Counted from the stretch's first letter, positions 17,941-29,559 are shown. The stretch: 64,000 nucleotides of DNA from Pseudomonas sp. 7P_10.2_Bac1 (GCF_025465935.1 NZ_JANLNV010000012.1:1-64000), one strand, 5' to 3'. Notes: generated from the letters alone by a model not told the origin. Numbers and translations: made by a program.

Positions 17941-18393
17941 TCATTTTGTCTTGGCATGGCTTGCCAGTCGCTCCAGGGCTGCACGTAGCGCAGGATCGCT
18001 AATGCCCTCGGCGGTCGCCTGGATGGTTTGCCCGGCATCCACTGACAGGTCATGGGTGTGCCCGCCGACTTTGGCTTGCACGGTCGGCGGCTGCACTTTA
18101 AACAAAATCCGGGTCAGGCTGGCGAACTCATCAAACGCCTGCAACTGGCGCTGCAAGCGCTTCTGCTGATAGCGCAAGCGCGTGGCCCAGTGGCCATCTG
18201 TAACGATTAATAACAAACTACCTTCACGCCATGAGGCGACATGGCAGTGTTCGCGTGCAGCAGGCTGGAGCTGGCTTTCAAGCAGGCGCTGCAAATGGGC
18301 GAGGCGTTTGGCGTGGCCGAAAATGGCCCTTAGGGGCTTGGCCTCGCGAAGCAGAACGGCGGGTGCCCGTGCTGGGTGTGGGCGAAATGCCAT
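17941..18393 (-). CDS. dciA: DciA-type replicative helicase loader (DUF721)
   Basis: 150-aa protein of the DUF721 family, now known as DciA, the ancestral partner that recruits and loads the DnaB helicase in bacteria without DnaC/DnaI. A KH-like fold is expected in the first 100 residues (LRAIFGHAKRLAHLQRLLESQL, then VASWREGSLLLIVTDGHWATRLRY), followed by a charged, partly disordered tail. ATG 18393 is preferred because the upstream in-frame stretch is unlike the family. It is divergent from secA, the arrangement expected in gammaproteobacteria, but lpxC is missing from its other side. Confidence 0.82.
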   Translation of the reverse strand: MAFRPHPARAPAVLLREAKPLRAIFGHAKRLAHLQRLLESQLQPAAREHCHVASWREGSLLLIVTDGHWATRLRYQQKRLQRQLQAFDEFASLTRILFKVQPPTVQAKVGGHTHDLSVDAGQTIQATAEGISDPALRAALERLASHAKTK

Positions 18394-18700
18394 GTTTAAA
18401 CACCTGAGAAAACTGAGCGGCAATCTTAGCAGAAACCGCCATTTGCCTCGACATAGACCTGAAACGCTTAAGTTTATTTGCAAAATCAATAGCTAACTTC
18501 TGCACCGCATGGGTTGAAGTTCCGCAAAAAGGGCTTATTTTAGTCAGGCCCCGTCACAACGCTGTACCAGTATCGTGGAATAACGCCACTTTCCTCACCG
18601 CCGTTTCCGGGTAGAATGCTCGCTCGCATGCGGCCATCAGGGCTGCTCGGGCGACTCTCGGGGCCGCCCTCCATCCCTATGTGTGGAAGATCCTGCCGAT

Positions 18701-21454
18701 ATGTTTGCGCCTTTGTTAAAGAAACTTTTTGGAAGCAAGAACGAGCGCGAAGTTAAACGCATGCTCAAGACGGTACAGGTCGTTAATGCCTTCGAAGAGC
18801 AAATGGTTGCTCTGAGTGATGAGCAATTGCGCGCCAAGACCGAAGAGTTCAAGGCCCGCATAGCTAAAGGTGAGACCCTCGATCAATTGCTGCCTGAAGC
18901 CTTCGCGGTCTGCCGTGAAGCCGGTAAGCGCGTCATGGGCATGCGCCACTTCGACGTACAGTTGATCGGTGGCATGACCTTGCACGAAGGCAAGATCGCA
19001 GAAATGCGTACCGGTGAAGGTAAAACCCTGGTAGCGACCCTCGGTGTTTACCTCAATGCACTGTCCGGCAAGGGCGTGCACGTGGTGACCGTGAACGACT
19101 ACCTGGCACGTCGTGATGCCAACTGGATGCGTCCGCTCTACGAGTTCCTTGGGCTCACGGTAGGTGTGGTTTCGCCATTCCAGCCACCTCAAGAGAAGCG
19201 TGAAGCCTACGCCGCCGACATCACTTACGGAACCAACAACGAGTTTGGCTTCGATTACCTGCGCGACAACATGGCTTTCAGCATGGAAGAAAAATTCCAG
19301 CGCGAGCTTAATTTCGCTGTAATCGACGAAGTCGACTCCATCCTCATCGACGAAGCCCGTACGCCGCTGATCATCTCTGGCCAGGCCGAAGACAGCTCTC
19401 GTCTGTACACCGAAATCAACAAGCTGATTCCGCGCCTTGAACAGCACGTCGAAGAAGTGGAAGGGCAGGTCACCAAGGCCGGCCACTTCACCATCGACGA
19501 GAAGACCCGTCAGGTCGAGCTCAACGAATCCGGTCACCAGTTTGTAGAAGACATGCTGACCCAGATCGGGCTGCTGGCCGAGGGTGAAAGCCTGTACTCG
19601 GCGCACAACCTGGGTCTTTTGACCCACGTGTACGCTGCGCTGCGCGCTCACAAGCTGTTCCATCGCAACATTGAGTACATCGTTGAAGATGGTCAGGTAT
19701 TGCTGGTCGACGAACACACCGGCCGTACCATGCCGGGTCGCCGTCTGTCTGAAGGCTTGCACCAGGCGATCGAAGCGAAAGAGGGCCTGAACATTCAGGC
19801 AGAGAGCCAGACCCTGGCCTCGACGACCTTCCAGAACTACTTCCGTCTGTACAACAAGCTGTCCGGTATGACCGGTACTGCAGACACCGAAGCGTTTGAA
19901 TTCCACCAGATCTACGGTCTGTCGGTGATGGTTATCCCGCCGAACAAGCCGCTGGCGCGTAAGGATTACAACGACTTGGTGTTCCTGACGGCGGACGAGA
20001 AGTACGCTGCCATCGTGGCTGACATCAAGGACTGCATGGAAAAAGGCCGTCCAGTGCTGGTCGGTACAGCCACCATTGAAACCTCTGAGCACATGTCCAA
20101 CCTGTTGAAACAGGAAGGCATCGAGCACAAGGTGTTGAACGCCAAGTTTCACGAAAAAGAAGCTGAAATCATTGCACAGGCCGGTCGTCCGGGCGCACTG
20201 ACCATCGCTACCAACATGGCCGGTCGTGGTACCGACATCCTGTTGGGCGGTAACTGGGAAGTGGAAGTTGCCTCGCTCGAGAACCCGACGCCAGAGCAAA
20301 TTGCCCAGATCAAGGCCGATTGGCAGAAGCGCCACCAGCAAGTGCTGGAGTCGGGCGGTCTGCATGTAATTGCTTCCGAGCGCCATGAGTCGCGCCGTAT
20401 CGACAACCAGTTGCGTGGTCGTGCCGGTCGTCAGGGTGATACCGGTTCCAGCCGCTTCTACCTGTCGCTGGAAGACAGCCTGATGCGTATCTTCGCCTCT
20501 GACCGGGTGAAGAACTTCATGAAGGCCCTGGGTATGCAGTCCGGCGAAGCGATTGAGCACCGTATGGTGACCAACGCGATCGAGAAGGCGCAGCGCAAGG
20601 TTGAAGGCCGCAACTTCGATATCCGTAAGCAATTGCTTGAGTTCGATGACGTTAACAACGAACAGCGTAAAGTGATTTATCACATGCGTAACTCGTTGCT
20701 GGCGGCTGAAAACATCGGCGAAACCATCGCTGACTTCCGCAAGGACGTACTCGACAGCACCGTGAGCGCACACATCCCGCCGCAATCGTTGCCAGAGCAG
20801 TGGGACATTGCTGGTCTGGAAGCGGCCATCGAAGGCGGCTTCGGTGTGAAACTGCCGATCCAGCAATGGCTCGACGAAGACGATCACCTGTACGAAGAAA
20901 CCCTGCGCGAGAAGCTGCTGAACGAGCTGTTGGCGTCGTACAACGAAAAAGAAGAACAGGCCAGCGCACAAGCCCTGCGCACGTTCGAGAAGCAAATTGT
21001 GCTGCGTGTTCTGGACGATCTGTGGAAAGACCACCTGTCGACCATGGACCACTTGCGCCACGGTATCCACTTGCGCGGCTATGCGCAGAAGAACCCGAAG
21101 CAAGAGTACAAGCGCGAGTCGTACAACCTGTTCTCCGAGCTGCTTGATTCGATTAAGCGTGATTCGATCCGCGTACTGTCCCACGTACAGGTTCGTCGCG
21201 AAGATCCAGTTGAAGAAGAGGCGCGCCTGCGTCAAGAAGCTGAAGAGCTGGCTTCGCGCCTGCAATTCCAGCACGCCGAAGCACCAGGTCTTGATCAGCC
21301 TGATGCCATGGCTCAGGTGCTTGAAGGTGCAGACATCGCTGACGTCGATACATCGTCCGAGCCGGTGCGCAATGACCAGAAGCTGGGGCGTAACGAGCTG
21401 TGCTACTGCGGCTCGGGCAAGAAATACAAGCACTGTCACGGGCAAATCAACTAA
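18701..21454 (+). CDS. secA: Preprotein translocase motor ATPase SecA
   Basis: 917-aa motor that drives unfolded proteins through SecYEG. Seen: Walker [10 protein letters not shown] (about 103-111), the DEAD-like Walker [18 protein letters not shown] (about 205-221), the preprotein cross-linking region, and NMAGRGTDI with the [21 protein letters not shown] motif VI (about 575-590 onward). The C-terminal linker ends in a zinc motif [14 protein letters not shown] for SecB binding. ATG 18701 matches the usual [11 protein letters not shown] start; a GTG six codons upstream is less likely. Confidence 0.98.
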   Translation: MFAPLLKKLFGSKNEREVKRMLKTVQVVNAFEEQMVALSDEQLRAKTEEFKARIAKGETLDQLLPEAFAVCREAGKRVMGMRHFDVQLIGGMTLHEGKIAEMRTGEGKTLVATLGVYLNALSGKGVHVVTVNDYLARRDANWMRPLYEFLGLTVGVVSPFQPPQEKREAYAADITYGTNNEFGFDYLRDNMAFSMEEKFQRELNFAVIDEVDSILIDEARTPLIISGQAEDSSRLYTEINKLIPRLEQHVEEVEGQVTKAGHFTIDEKTRQVELNESGHQFVEDMLTQIGLLAEGESLYSAHNLGLLTHVYAALRAHKLFHRNIEYIVEDGQVLLVDEHTGRTMPGRRLSEGLHQAIEAKEGLNIQAESQTLASTTFQNYFRLYNKLSGMTGTADTEAFEFHQIYGLSVMVIPPNKPLARKDYNDLVFLTADEKYAAIVADIKDCMEKGRPVLVGTATIETSEHMSNLLKQEGIEHKVLNAKFHEKEAEIIAQAGRPGALTIATNMAGRGTDILLGGNWEVEVASLENPTPEQIAQIKADWQKRHQQVLESGGLHVIASERHESRRIDNQLRGRAGRQGDTGSSRFYLSLEDSLMRIFASDRVKNFMKALGMQSGEAIEHRMVTNAIEKAQRKVEGRNFDIRKQLLEFDDVNNEQRKVIYHMRNSLLAAENIGETIADFRKDVLDSTVSAHIPPQSLPEQWDIAGLEAAIEGGFGVKLPIQQWLDEDDHLYEETLREKLLNELLASYNEKEEQASAQALRTFEKQIVLRVLDDLWKDHLSTMDHLRHGIHLRGYAQKNPKQEYKRESYNLFSELLDSIKRDSIRVLSHVQVRREDPVEEEARLRQEAEELASRLQFQHAEAPGLDQPDAMAQVLEGADIADVDTSSEPVRNDQKLGRNELCYCGSGKKYKHCHGQIN

Positions 21455-21481
21455 AGCCCGCTTCATCTACTGAAACACCCG

Positions 21482-21514
21482 CGCCGCGACCGGCATTAGC
21501 CGTCGCGGCGTTTT
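21482..21514 (+). terminator. Intrinsic terminator after secA
   Basis: CGCCGCGAC (21482-21490) pairs with GTCGCGGCG (21502-21510), followed by TTTT. It lies 28 bases past the secA stop, before argJ. Confidence 0.85.
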
Positions 21515-21568
21515 ACCATTGAATTCCCGCCCATTGGCGGAACTGTCATCTCTATTAAGGAGCGCGTC

Positions 21569-22786
21569 ATGGCTGTTGGTCTTGGTCCTTTGCCTACTTT
21601 GCACCCGGTGGCCGGTTTTGAGCTGGGTATCTCTAGCGCCGGCATCAAGCGTCCCGGGCGTAAGGATGTGGTGGTCATGCGCTGCGCTGAAGGTTCGAAC
21701 GTTGCTGGCGTGTTTACCTTGAATGCCTTTTGTGCAGCGCCGGTGATTCTGGCCAAGCAGCGCGTTCAGGGCCCTGTGCGCTACCTGTTGACCAACACCG
21801 GTAATGCCAACGCCGGTACCGGTGAGCCTGGCCTGATCGCGGCCACTCGCACGTGCGCCAAGCTGGCTGAACTGGCTGGAGTGGACGCCAGCGCCGTACT
21901 GCCGTACTCCACCGGCGTGATCGGTGAGCCACTGCCCGTTGAGAAAATCGAAGGGGCTTTGCAAGCCGCACTGGACGACCTGTCGGAAAACAACTGGGCC
22001 GAAGCGGCCACCGGCATCATGACCACTGACACCTTGCCTAAAGGTGCCAGCCGTCAGTTCGTGCACGAAGGTGTGACCATCACCGTGACTGGCATCAGTA
22101 AAGGTGCCGGGATGATCCGTCCGAACATGGCCACCATGCTGGGCTATATCGCAACTGACGCCAAAGTCTCGCGTGATGTCCTGCAAAACCTGCTGCTCGA
22201 TGGAGCCAATAAGTCGTTCAACCGCATCACCATTGATGGCGACACGTCGACCAACGATTGCTGCATGTTGATCGCCACCGGCAAAGCCAATCTGCCAGAA
22301 ATCACCGAAGCCAGTGGCCCGCTGTTCGCGGCCTTGAAGCAGGCGGTGTTTGAAGTGTGCATGGACGTGGCCCAGGCCATCGTGCGTGATGGTGAAGGCG
22401 CGACCAAGTTCGTGACCGTTGAAGTGAATGGCGGCGGCAATCACCAGGAATGCCTGGACGTGGGTTACACCGTGGCTCACTCGCCACTGATCAAGACCGC
22501 ATTGTTTGCTTCTGATCCAAACTGGGGGCGTATCCTGGCCGCTGTAGGGCGTGCCGGTGTAGCGGATCTGGACGTGAGCAAGATCGACGTGTACCTGGGT
22601 GAAGTGTGTATCGCCAGCGGCGGTGCTCGCTCGGCCACTTACACCGAAGAACAGGGTTCGGCGGTGATGGCCCGTGAAGAGATCACCATTCGCATCGAAC
22701 TGGGCCGCGGTACCGCCAGCGAGACCATCTGGACCACAGACTTGTCCCACGAGTACGTGAAAATCAACGCCGAATACCGTACCTGA
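21569..22786 (+). CDS. argJ: Bifunctional ornithine acetyltransferase / N-acetylglutamate synthase
   Basis: 405-aa arginine-pathway enzyme that moves the acetyl group from N-acetylornithine to glutamate (and may use acetyl-CoA). It is an N-terminal nucleophile protein that cuts itself before a Thr; that Thr is seen in [14 protein letters not shown] (about 188-201), after KGAGMIRP. The C-terminus [15 protein letters not shown] matches the family. AAGGAGCGCGTC precedes the ATG. Usual length (about 405). Confidence 0.97.
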   Translation: MAVGLGPLPTLHPVAGFELGISSAGIKRPGRKDVVVMRCAEGSNVAGVFTLNAFCAAPVILAKQRVQGPVRYLLTNTGNANAGTGEPGLIAATRTCAKLAELAGVDASAVLPYSTGVIGEPLPVEKIEGALQAALDDLSENNWAEAATGIMTTDTLPKGASRQFVHEGVTITVTGISKGAGMIRPNMATMLGYIATDAKVSRDVLQNLLLDGANKSFNRITIDGDTSTNDCCMLIATGKANLPEITEASGPLFAALKQAVFEVCMDVAQAIVRDGEGATKFVTVEVNGGGNHQECLDVGYTVAHSPLIKTALFASDPNWGRILAAVGRAGVADLDVSKIDVYLGEVCIASGGARSATYTEEQGSAVMAREEITIRIELGRGTASETIWTTDLSHEYVKINAEYRT

Positions 22787-22908
22787 TCTCGCTACTGCGG
22801 GGGCGTGTGCTCCCGCAGCTCAAGGCTGGGTGGTTTGAAAGATAAGGCCATGCACCAATGGCCGGCGTTTAAAGCCTGGCAACAGGCCGGAGTGGAGGAA
22901 GTACCAGG

Positions 22909-23853
22909 GTGAAACGAATTCATGTGGCTGCGGCCGTTATCCGTGGCGAAGGCGGCAAGGTACTGATTGCCCGTCGCGCTGATACTCAACACCAAGGCGG
23001 GCTCTGGGAGTTTCCGGGTGGCAAGGTCGAGACGGGGGAATCGGTCGAGGCAGCGTTGAATCGTGAGTTGCAAGAGGAGCTGGGGATCTCGGTGAGCACT
23101 GCCAGACCGCTGATCAAGGTTCAACATGACTACCCGGACAAACAGGTGCTGCTCGATGTGTGGGAAGTGTCTGCATTCACAGGCGAACCTCATGGCGTAG
23201 AAGGTCAGCCATTGGTTTGGGCCTCATCGCGGGATTTGTCCGGTTATGAGTTTCCGGCGGCGAATCAGCCGATTGTCGCTGCAGCACGTCTGCCGGATCA
23301 GTACCTGATTACCCCTGACGGTCTGGAAACACCAGAGCTGTTGCGCGGGCTGCAGAAAGCCATTGCGGGTGGTATCAAGCTGGTCTCATTGCGCGCGCCC
23401 AATGGTTACGACCCTAAATACCGCGATCTGGCGGTTGATGCTGCAGGGTTGTGTGCTGGTAAGGCGCAACTGATGCTCAAGGGGCCGCTGGAATGGCTGG
23501 GGGATTTTCCTTCGGCGGGTTGGCATTTGACCGCTGCGCAACTGCGCAAATACGCATCCAAGGGGCGACCGCTGCCTAAAGAACGCTGGTTGGCGGCGTC
23601 GTGCCACAACGCTGAAGAACTGGCGTTGGCCGAGCAGATGGACGTTGATTTCGTGACGTTGTCACCAGTACTGCCGACTCAAACTCACCCGGATGCACAG
23701 CCTTTGGGCTGGGAGCAGGCGCAGCAAATGATCGCCCATTTCAACAAACCGGTGTTTTTGCTGGGAGGTCTGGGGCCGGATGATTGCCAGCAGGCGTGGA
23801 GCATAGGTGCGCAGGGGGTTGCCGGGATACGCGCATTCTGGCCTCAGGATTAG
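22909..23853 (+). CDS. mutT: Nudix hydrolase fused to a thiamine-phosphate-synthase-like domain
   Basis: 314-aa two-domain protein. Residues 1-130 are a MutT-type Nudix hydrolase: GGKVETGESVEAAL...RELQEELG fits the Nudix box (about 37-59), which removes 8-oxo-dGTP from the nucleotide pool. Residues 135-314 resemble the TIM barrel of thiamine phosphate synthase/TenI (ITPDGLETPELLRGLQKAI, then FVTLSPVLPT and LGGLGPDD), a domain of unknown use in this fusion. This domain pair is usual for pseudomonads beside argJ. GTG start with GGAGGAAG upstream. Confidence 0.92.
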   Translation: MKRIHVAAAVIRGEGGKVLIARRADTQHQGGLWEFPGGKVETGESVEAALNRELQEELGISVSTARPLIKVQHDYPDKQVLLDVWEVSAFTGEPHGVEGQPLVWASSRDLSGYEFPAANQPIVAAARLPDQYLITPDGLETPELLRGLQKAIAGGIKLVSLRAPNGYDPKYRDLAVDAAGLCAGKAQLMLKGPLEWLGDFPSAGWHLTAAQLRKYASKGRPLPKERWLAASCHNAEELALAEQMDVDFVTLSPVLPTQTHPDAQPLGWEQAQQMIAHFNKPVFLLGGLGPDDCQQAWSIGAQGVAGIRAFWPQD

Positions 23854-23880
23854 ACTTCTGTGCTCCAGTAGCTTCAAAAG

Positions 23881-24027
23881 GTGGGGGCGGGTCAAGAGAT
23901 CGCGAGTCACGCTCGCGCCTACAGAGGGGCGTGATCTATATAGCCGTTGCCGAGGCACGAAGGCTGCGATCGGGTGCTAAGCGGCCGTAGAAAAGCTCGC
24001 AGCCACGTGCCTCATCAGCGACTACAC
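23881..24027. repeat. Two adjoining REP-like repeats
   Basis: 23881-23922 is a degenerate REP (GCGGGTCAAGAGATCGCGAGTCACGCTCGCGCCTAC). 23941-24027 is a GCCGTTGCCGAGG...CTCATCAGCGACTAC inverted repeat with inner GGCTGCGA/TCGCAGCC arms. They separate two convergent genes. Confidence 0.6.
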
Positions 24028-24042
24028 CATGGGGAATACGGT

Positions 24043-24624
24043 TTACTCGGCTGGCTTGGGCGCGGCCTGCCACAGAATCTCGGCTATCCCCTGGCGCTTG
24101 GCAATCAAGCGCGCGGCCACAAACAGCAAGTCTGATAGTCGGTTTATATAGGCAAGGCCGACGCCCGCCAGAGGCTCGATGGTATTGAGTTGCTGACAGC
24201 GGCGTTCCGCGCTGCGGGCCACGCTGCGGCAGACATGAGCTTGGGCGATCAAGGTCGAGCCGCCTGGCAGGATGAAATTTTCCAGCGGGCCCACTTCTTC
24301 GTTCCAGTGATCTATCGCTGCTTCCAGTCGCAGGACTTCATGGGTGTTGAGAGCCTGATACTCCGGCATGGCCAATTCTCCGCCCAGGTCGAACAGCCGA
24401 TGCTGACAGGGTTCGAGCACCTCAATAATGTCGTTCAGCCCAGGGCACTCGCCACGTTGCTCATTAAGCCCGGCCAATAGCAGGCCAAGTTGGCTGTTAA
24501 GCGTATCGACCTCGCCGATGGCTTCTACCCGCGGATGGTCCTTGGGCACGCGACGCCCATCGCCAAGGCCGGTCTCGCCTTTGTCGCCGGTGCGGGTGTA
24601 GATCTTTGACAAGCGAAAACCCAT
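24043..24624 (-). CDS. Cob(I)alamin adenosyltransferase, PduO type
   Basis: 193-aa enzyme that makes adenosylcobalamin from cob(I)alamin and ATP. The N-terminal ATP site KIYTRTGDKGETGLGDGRRV (about 7-26) and the later CRSVARSAER and YINRLSDLLFVAAR blocks are those of the PduO-type trimeric family. Its ATG lies only 2 bases after the histidine kinase stop, so the two genes share a transcript. The short linker leaves the ribosome site (GTGGAA) inside the kinase gene. Confidence 0.94.
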   Translation of the reverse strand: MGFRLSKIYTRTGDKGETGLGDGRRVPKDHPRVEAIGEVDTLNSQLGLLLAGLNEQRGECPGLNDIIEVLEPCQHRLFDLGGELAMPEYQALNTHEVLRLEAAIDHWNEEVGPLENFILPGGSTLIAQAHVCRSVARSAERRCQQLNTIEPLAGVGLAYINRLSDLLFVAARLIAKRQGIAEILWQAAPKPAE

Positions 24625-24626
24625 GT

Positions 24627-26669
24627 TTACAGTTCCACTGTGGTTGATTCGTGAGAGGGCAACAGGTTACCGGCCAGTGGCAGGCGCAAGGTGAAGCACG
24701 TGCCTTGGCCTTGCGTGGAGTGCACTTCCATTTGCCCTTTGTGGTTATTGGTGACGATGAAGTACGACACTGACAGACCCAGCCCGGTGCCTTGACCGAC
24801 TTCCTTGGTGGTGAAGAATGGCTCGAAAATGCGTTTGCGTACGTGTTCTGGCATGCCGATGCCATTGTCTTCCACCTGGATTTCGGCCCAGGGTGGGTTC
24901 AATTTGGTGCGAAGGATGATACGTCCAGGCTCGGAGTTGGTCGGGCGCTGGTGAATGGCCTGAGCCGCATTTTTCAACAGATTCAGCAACACTTGCTCGA
25001 GCTCGTTGGGAATACCCGGCACCGGGCCAAGCTCCGGGTCGAACTGACGCACAATGTCATGACCTCTGAAATCGAAACCCAGCGCCAGATCAAAGTCATT
25101 GCTGGCAATGTCCACGGCTTGATCAATCAGTGCGGACAAATCGCAAGGGCTCATTTGGCGATTGCTGCGGCGACTGAAGCTGAGCATATGGGTGACGATT
25201 TTGGCTGCGCGGGCTCCCGCCTGTTGTATGCCGTCGAGTAACTGCGGCACTTCTCGGGCCTGCAGGTAGTGGCTGATAGCCTCGAGCGTAATGCCGGTCT
25301 GTTCGGCGACCTCAACGTTTTTCGGCAAGTCAGTGGATAAGCGCCGACGAATGTTTTGCACGTTATGCAGGATCGCCCCCAAGGGGTTGTTGATTTCGTG
25401 GGCCATGCCGGCCGCAAGCCCGCCAACCGAGAGCATTTTTTCCGATTGCACCATCATGTCTTCCAGCGATAGACGCTGGGTAATGTCATCGATGCGGATC
25501 ACCACGCCACGTCCGCCACTGCCGGTCAGCGGGTAAAAGGTCAGGGCATAGTGTCGGACTTCGTCATTCTGGCCCCAGGTCACGCGTTCAATTTTGGCCA
25601 CACGGTGGGTTTCGATGGTGTCTTTGAGCTGTGGCAAAAATGGCTTGAGTGGCTCAAAGGCCAAGTAGATCGGCTGGTTTAAGGCCTCGTCCAGTTGTGT
25701 CCCGGAGAGGGCGCTGGCCTCCTGATTCCATTGGGTGACGTAGAGCTGGTCATCCAGTGCGATGAGCGCCGATGGCATCGAATCGATGATGTTGTTGAGG
25801 TAGTTCTGAAAACCCGTCAGTTTTTTCTCGATTTTGCTGCGAACCTGCACTTCGAGTTCCAGCTTGCGGTTGGTATGACGGGTTTCTTCAGCCAGTGTCT
25901 GGGCTTGATCATAGGCCGCCTGTGCTTCGTCACGGGCACGTTTGAGCTCCTGCTCGCGAGCTTCAATACGCGACAGCATGGTGTTGAACGCTTCGGCAAG
26001 GCTGCCGATTTCATCGTGATTACCCGGTGCTGCGCGCAAGGCGTAGTTTTCTTCGCGGGTGACCTGGCGAGACAGTTCTTCGAGGCGATGGATGGGGTGC
26101 GTGATCAGCCGCTTGATCTGTCGCGCCACCACCAGCCACAGCAGAATGCTGAACACCAGAATCCCCAGGCTCGCGGTGAGGGTGCCGGTATAGAACGCCA
26201 TGGGCAGTTCACTGCTGGCGATCAGCAACAAATGCCCAGGCGGTTGGTCGCCATGGTGCAGAGGCGTGATGAGGTGGCTGCGTAACTCGGTCAGGCTCCA
26301 GGCATCCAGTTGGCGATAGTACTCGGGTAGAGGCAGGCGCTCGCCATGTTGCAATTGGGCCAGTTGGTTGCCTGCGCTGTCGTAAATCGCCGCAGCGCGC
26401 AGCGGGGCGTAACTGCCTATTTCTTCAAGCAAGGCTTCGGCATTTTGCTGGGAGTCGAGCGATTGCAGGATAAGGGTGGGGTTTGAAGCCAGCCGCCCCA
26501 GGGTTTGCAAGGCTTGTGGCGCGGTGCTTTCGTGCGAAATCCAGTACGCGGCACTGATGAATGTCAGGTTGGCTACTAATAAAACGGTAGCTAGAAGCAC
26601 GAGGAGCGCGGCCAGCAACTTCTGGCCGACCGGAAGGTTTTCGAGGCGCTGGCGCAAGGGCATCGTCAT
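24627..26669 (-). CDS. Membrane sensor histidine kinase (HAMP-PAS-HisKA-HATPase)
   Basis: 680 aa. Two membrane helices (about 19-42 and 166-186) enclose a periplasmic sensor of roughly 120 residues. Then come HAMP (about 188-240), a coiled coil (about 240-285), PAS (about 290-400), the H-box GMAHEINNPLGAIL (about 424-437) and an HATPase with ELEQVLLNLLKNAAQAI, VEDNGIGMP and GTGLGLS. There is no receiver domain and no response regulator gene nearby, so it is an orphan kinase. The HEINNPLG type box suggests the HisKA group related to NtrB/DctB-like kinases. It heads a two-gene unit with the cobalamin adenosyltransferase. As I recall, P. aeruginosa has a homologue (PA4398) next to panE linked to swarming and biofilm. 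Confidence 0.93.
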   Translation of the reverse strand: MTMPLRQRLENLPVGQKLLAALLVLLATVLLVANLTFISAAYWISHESTAPQALQTLGRLASNPTLILQSLDSQQNAEALLEEIGSYAPLRAAAIYDSAGNQLAQLQHGERLPLPEYYRQLDAWSLTELRSHLITPLHHGDQPPGHLLLIASSELPMAFYTGTLTASLGILVFSILLWLVVARQIKRLITHPIHRLEELSRQVTREENYALRAAPGNHDEIGSLAEAFNTMLSRIEAREQELKRARDEAQAAYDQAQTLAEETRHTNRKLELEVQVRSKIEKKLTGFQNYLNNIIDSMPSALIALDDQLYVTQWNQEASALSGTQLDEALNQPIYLAFEPLKPFLPQLKDTIETHRVAKIERVTWGQNDEVRHYALTFYPLTGSGGRGVVIRIDDITQRLSLEDMMVQSEKMLSVGGLAAGMAHEINNPLGAILHNVQNIRRRLSTDLPKNVEVAEQTGITLEAISHYLQAREVPQLLDGIQQAGARAAKIVTHMLSFSRRSNRQMSPCDLSALIDQAVDIASNDFDLALGFDFRGHDIVRQFDPELGPVPGIPNELEQVLLNLLKNAAQAIHQRPTNSEPGRIILRTKLNPPWAEIQVEDNGIGMPEHVRKRIFEPFFTTKEVGQGTGLGLSVSYFIVTNNHKGQMEVHSTQGQGTCFTLRLPLAGNLLPSHESTTVEL

Positions 26670-26710
26670 GACCGCTTAAGGGAGAACCAGCCCGCAGGGT
26701 AGCGCGGGGC

Positions 26711-27685
<975 letters not shown>

Positions 27686-27768
27686 CTATAATGCCCGCGC
27701 ATTTTAACTGTCAGGTCAGGCGTGCTCCATCTGTGTTGAGCGCGCCCTTTAAAAAGTGGAGAAATTAC

Positions 27769-28254
27769 ATGCCGTCGTTCGACGTGGTATCCGAACTGGA
27801 CAAACACGAAGTCACCAACGCAGTCGAGAACGCCGTCAAGGAGCTGGACCGTCGGTATGACCTCAAAGGCAAAGGCAGTTTCGAGTTCAAGGAAAAAGAG
27901 CTCACTGTGAATCTGACCGCAGAGGCGGATTTTCAGCTGGAAGCCATGATCGAGATTCTCAAGCTGGCATTGGTCAAGCGCAAAATCGATGTGCAATGCC
28001 TTGAGGTCAAGGATGCTTATGCATCAGGCAAGCTGATGAAGCAAGAAGCTGTGCTCAAAGAAGGCATCGATAAAGAGCTGGCGAAGAAAATCGTTGCTCA
28101 CGTCAAGGATGCCAAGCTGAAGGTTCAAGCGGCCATTCAGGGTGAGCAGGTCCGTATCACTGGCAAGAAGCGTGATGACCTGCAAGAAGCTATTGCTACG
28201 CTGCGCGCCAAGACGTTTGACTTGCCTTTGCAGTTCAATAATTTCCGCGACTGA
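27769..28254 (+). CDS. yajQ: YajQ family nucleotide-binding protein
   Basis: 161-aa protein with two ferredoxin-like halves, known in Xanthomonas and Pseudomonas as a cyclic di-GMP binding effector. The N-terminal [20 protein letters not shown] and the C-terminal [29 protein letters not shown] ends match the family; the size is usual. ATG 27769 follows GTGGAG; the longer frame from 27691 is rejected. Confidence 0.94.
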   Translation: MPSFDVVSELDKHEVTNAVENAVKELDRRYDLKGKGSFEFKEKELTVNLTAEADFQLEAMIEILKLALVKRKIDVQCLEVKDAYASGKLMKQEAVLKEGIDKELAKKIVAHVKDAKLKVQAAIQGEQVRITGKKRDDLQEAIATLRAKTFDLPLQFNNFRD

Positions 28255-28451
28255 TCCCCTCCAGGGAACCTGTGGCGATCATGGGCGTCCGATTTTCCTG
28301 GGCGCGGCTTAAACGATTGAGCGAGACCGCTCGATCGTTTGGGTCTGTACGAAATGTTTTCGAATTTGCTGTCACGCGGCATCACGGAGCATGGATACAT
28401 TGAGTGCAGAACCTGAAAAACGTCACCGGAAATCGGTATTAGGAGAGATAA

Positions 28452-29294
28452 ATGGATCTGAACGCTGAATTTGATCATCTGATCAAGACCTCGCAGGCCT
28501 GGATTCCAATGATTATGGAATACGGCAGTCGTGTGCTGCTGGCGCTTGTAACCCTGGCCATCGGTTGGTGGTTGATTAACCGATTGACGGCAAAACTGGC
28601 GCAGTTGCTGGCGCTGCGCAAGGCTGATCTGGCGCTGCAAGGCTTTATCAGCAGCCTGGTCAACATCGTTCTCAAAGTGCTGCTGGTTGTCAGTGTCGCT
28701 TCGATGATTGGCATCCAGACAACGTCATTCGTGGCCGCTATCGGCGCCGCAGGTTTGGCCATTGGCCTGGCGTTGCAGGGCAGCCTTGCGAACTTTGCCG
28801 GCGGAGTGCTGATTTTGCTGTTCCGTCCTTTCAAGATCGGTGACTGGATCGAAGCACAAAGCGTAAGCGGGACCGTCGACAGCATTCAGATCTTCCACAC
28901 CGTGCTGCGAACCGGCGACAACAAAACCGTTATTGTGCCTAACGGCAACCTGTCCAACGGCATCATCACCAACTACAACCGTCAGCCGACGCGTAAGGTG
29001 GTGTTTGATGTGGGCGTCGATTACGAAGCCGACTTGCAGAAGGTGCGTGAGGTGCTGCTGGCGCTGGCGGATGATCCTCGCGTGCTGAAAGATCCTGCTC
29101 CGGCCGTGGTTGTGACGGCTTTGGGCGACAGTGCAATCACCATGTCGCTGCGTGTGTGGGTCAACACCCCTGATTATTGGGATGTGTTGTTCATGTTTAA
29201 CGAACACGCGCGCGATCGTTTAAAGGCACAGGGTGTTGATATCCCATTCCCGCAACGTGTCATACGTGTGGTGCAGGAAGTGCCTGCTGGTTAA
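28452..29294 (+). CDS. mscS: Small-conductance mechanosensitive channel
   Basis: 280-aa inner-membrane tension-gated channel. Three membrane helices lie at about 23-43, 62-84 and 92-118; the pore helix has the Ala/Gly pattern AAIGAAGLAIGLALQGSLANFAGG typical of MscS TM3. The beta domain and cytoplasmic vestibule follow (FKIGDWIE, VPNGNL, NYNRQPTRKV). AGGAGAGATAA precedes the ATG. Single gene with its own terminator. Confidence 0.95.
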   Translation: MDLNAEFDHLIKTSQAWIPMIMEYGSRVLLALVTLAIGWWLINRLTAKLAQLLALRKADLALQGFISSLVNIVLKVLLVVSVASMIGIQTTSFVAAIGAAGLAIGLALQGSLANFAGGVLILLFRPFKIGDWIEAQSVSGTVDSIQIFHTVLRTGDNKTVIVPNGNLSNGIITNYNRQPTRKVVFDVGVDYEADLQKVREVLLALADDPRVLKDPAPAVVVTALGDSAITMSLRVWVNTPDYWDVLFMFNEHARDRLKAQGVDIPFPQRVIRVVQEVPAG

Positions 29295-29334
29295 GGGATA
29301 ACCCGATAGCCAGCTATTAATAGGCGTACAAAAT

Positions 29335-29367
29335 AATTAAAGGGGCTTCGGCCTCTTTAATTGTTTT
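29335..29367 (+). terminator. Intrinsic terminator after mscS
   Basis: AATTAAAGGGGC, loop TTCG, GCCTCTTTAATT (one G-T pair), then GTTTTAT. A UUCG tetraloop hairpin with U tract 40 bases past the mscS stop. Confidence 0.9.
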
Positions 29368-29482
29368 ATACCTTGTGAGAATTATCCGATGGTGGACTCT
29401 AGAGTCAGATTTCAGTGAGTGATAATTGCTTGCATTAGAGCTTGTTAGTTAGCTTGCTATATAACGTATCAAGCCGCAGACA

Positions 29483-29518
29483 ATAAAAAACCACGCACCT
29501 GGAACAGGGCGTGGTTTT
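29483..29518 (-). terminator. Intrinsic terminator of the OprD gene
   Basis: AAAACCACGC (29487-29496) and GCGTGGTTTT (29509-29518) form a 10-bp stem; on the minus strand a T run follows (plus-strand A tract). It lies 40 bases after the porin stop. Confidence 0.9.
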
Positions 29519-29559
29519 AACTGAACAGTCTCTGTGTAATGAAAGCCCGAAGGCTCTAA

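Noticed and set aside
18716..21466. 916-codon open frame on the minus strand opposite secA
   Set aside because: It is a shadow of the high-GC secA coding frame: no ribosome site, no family-like motifs, and the plus-strand product is certain.
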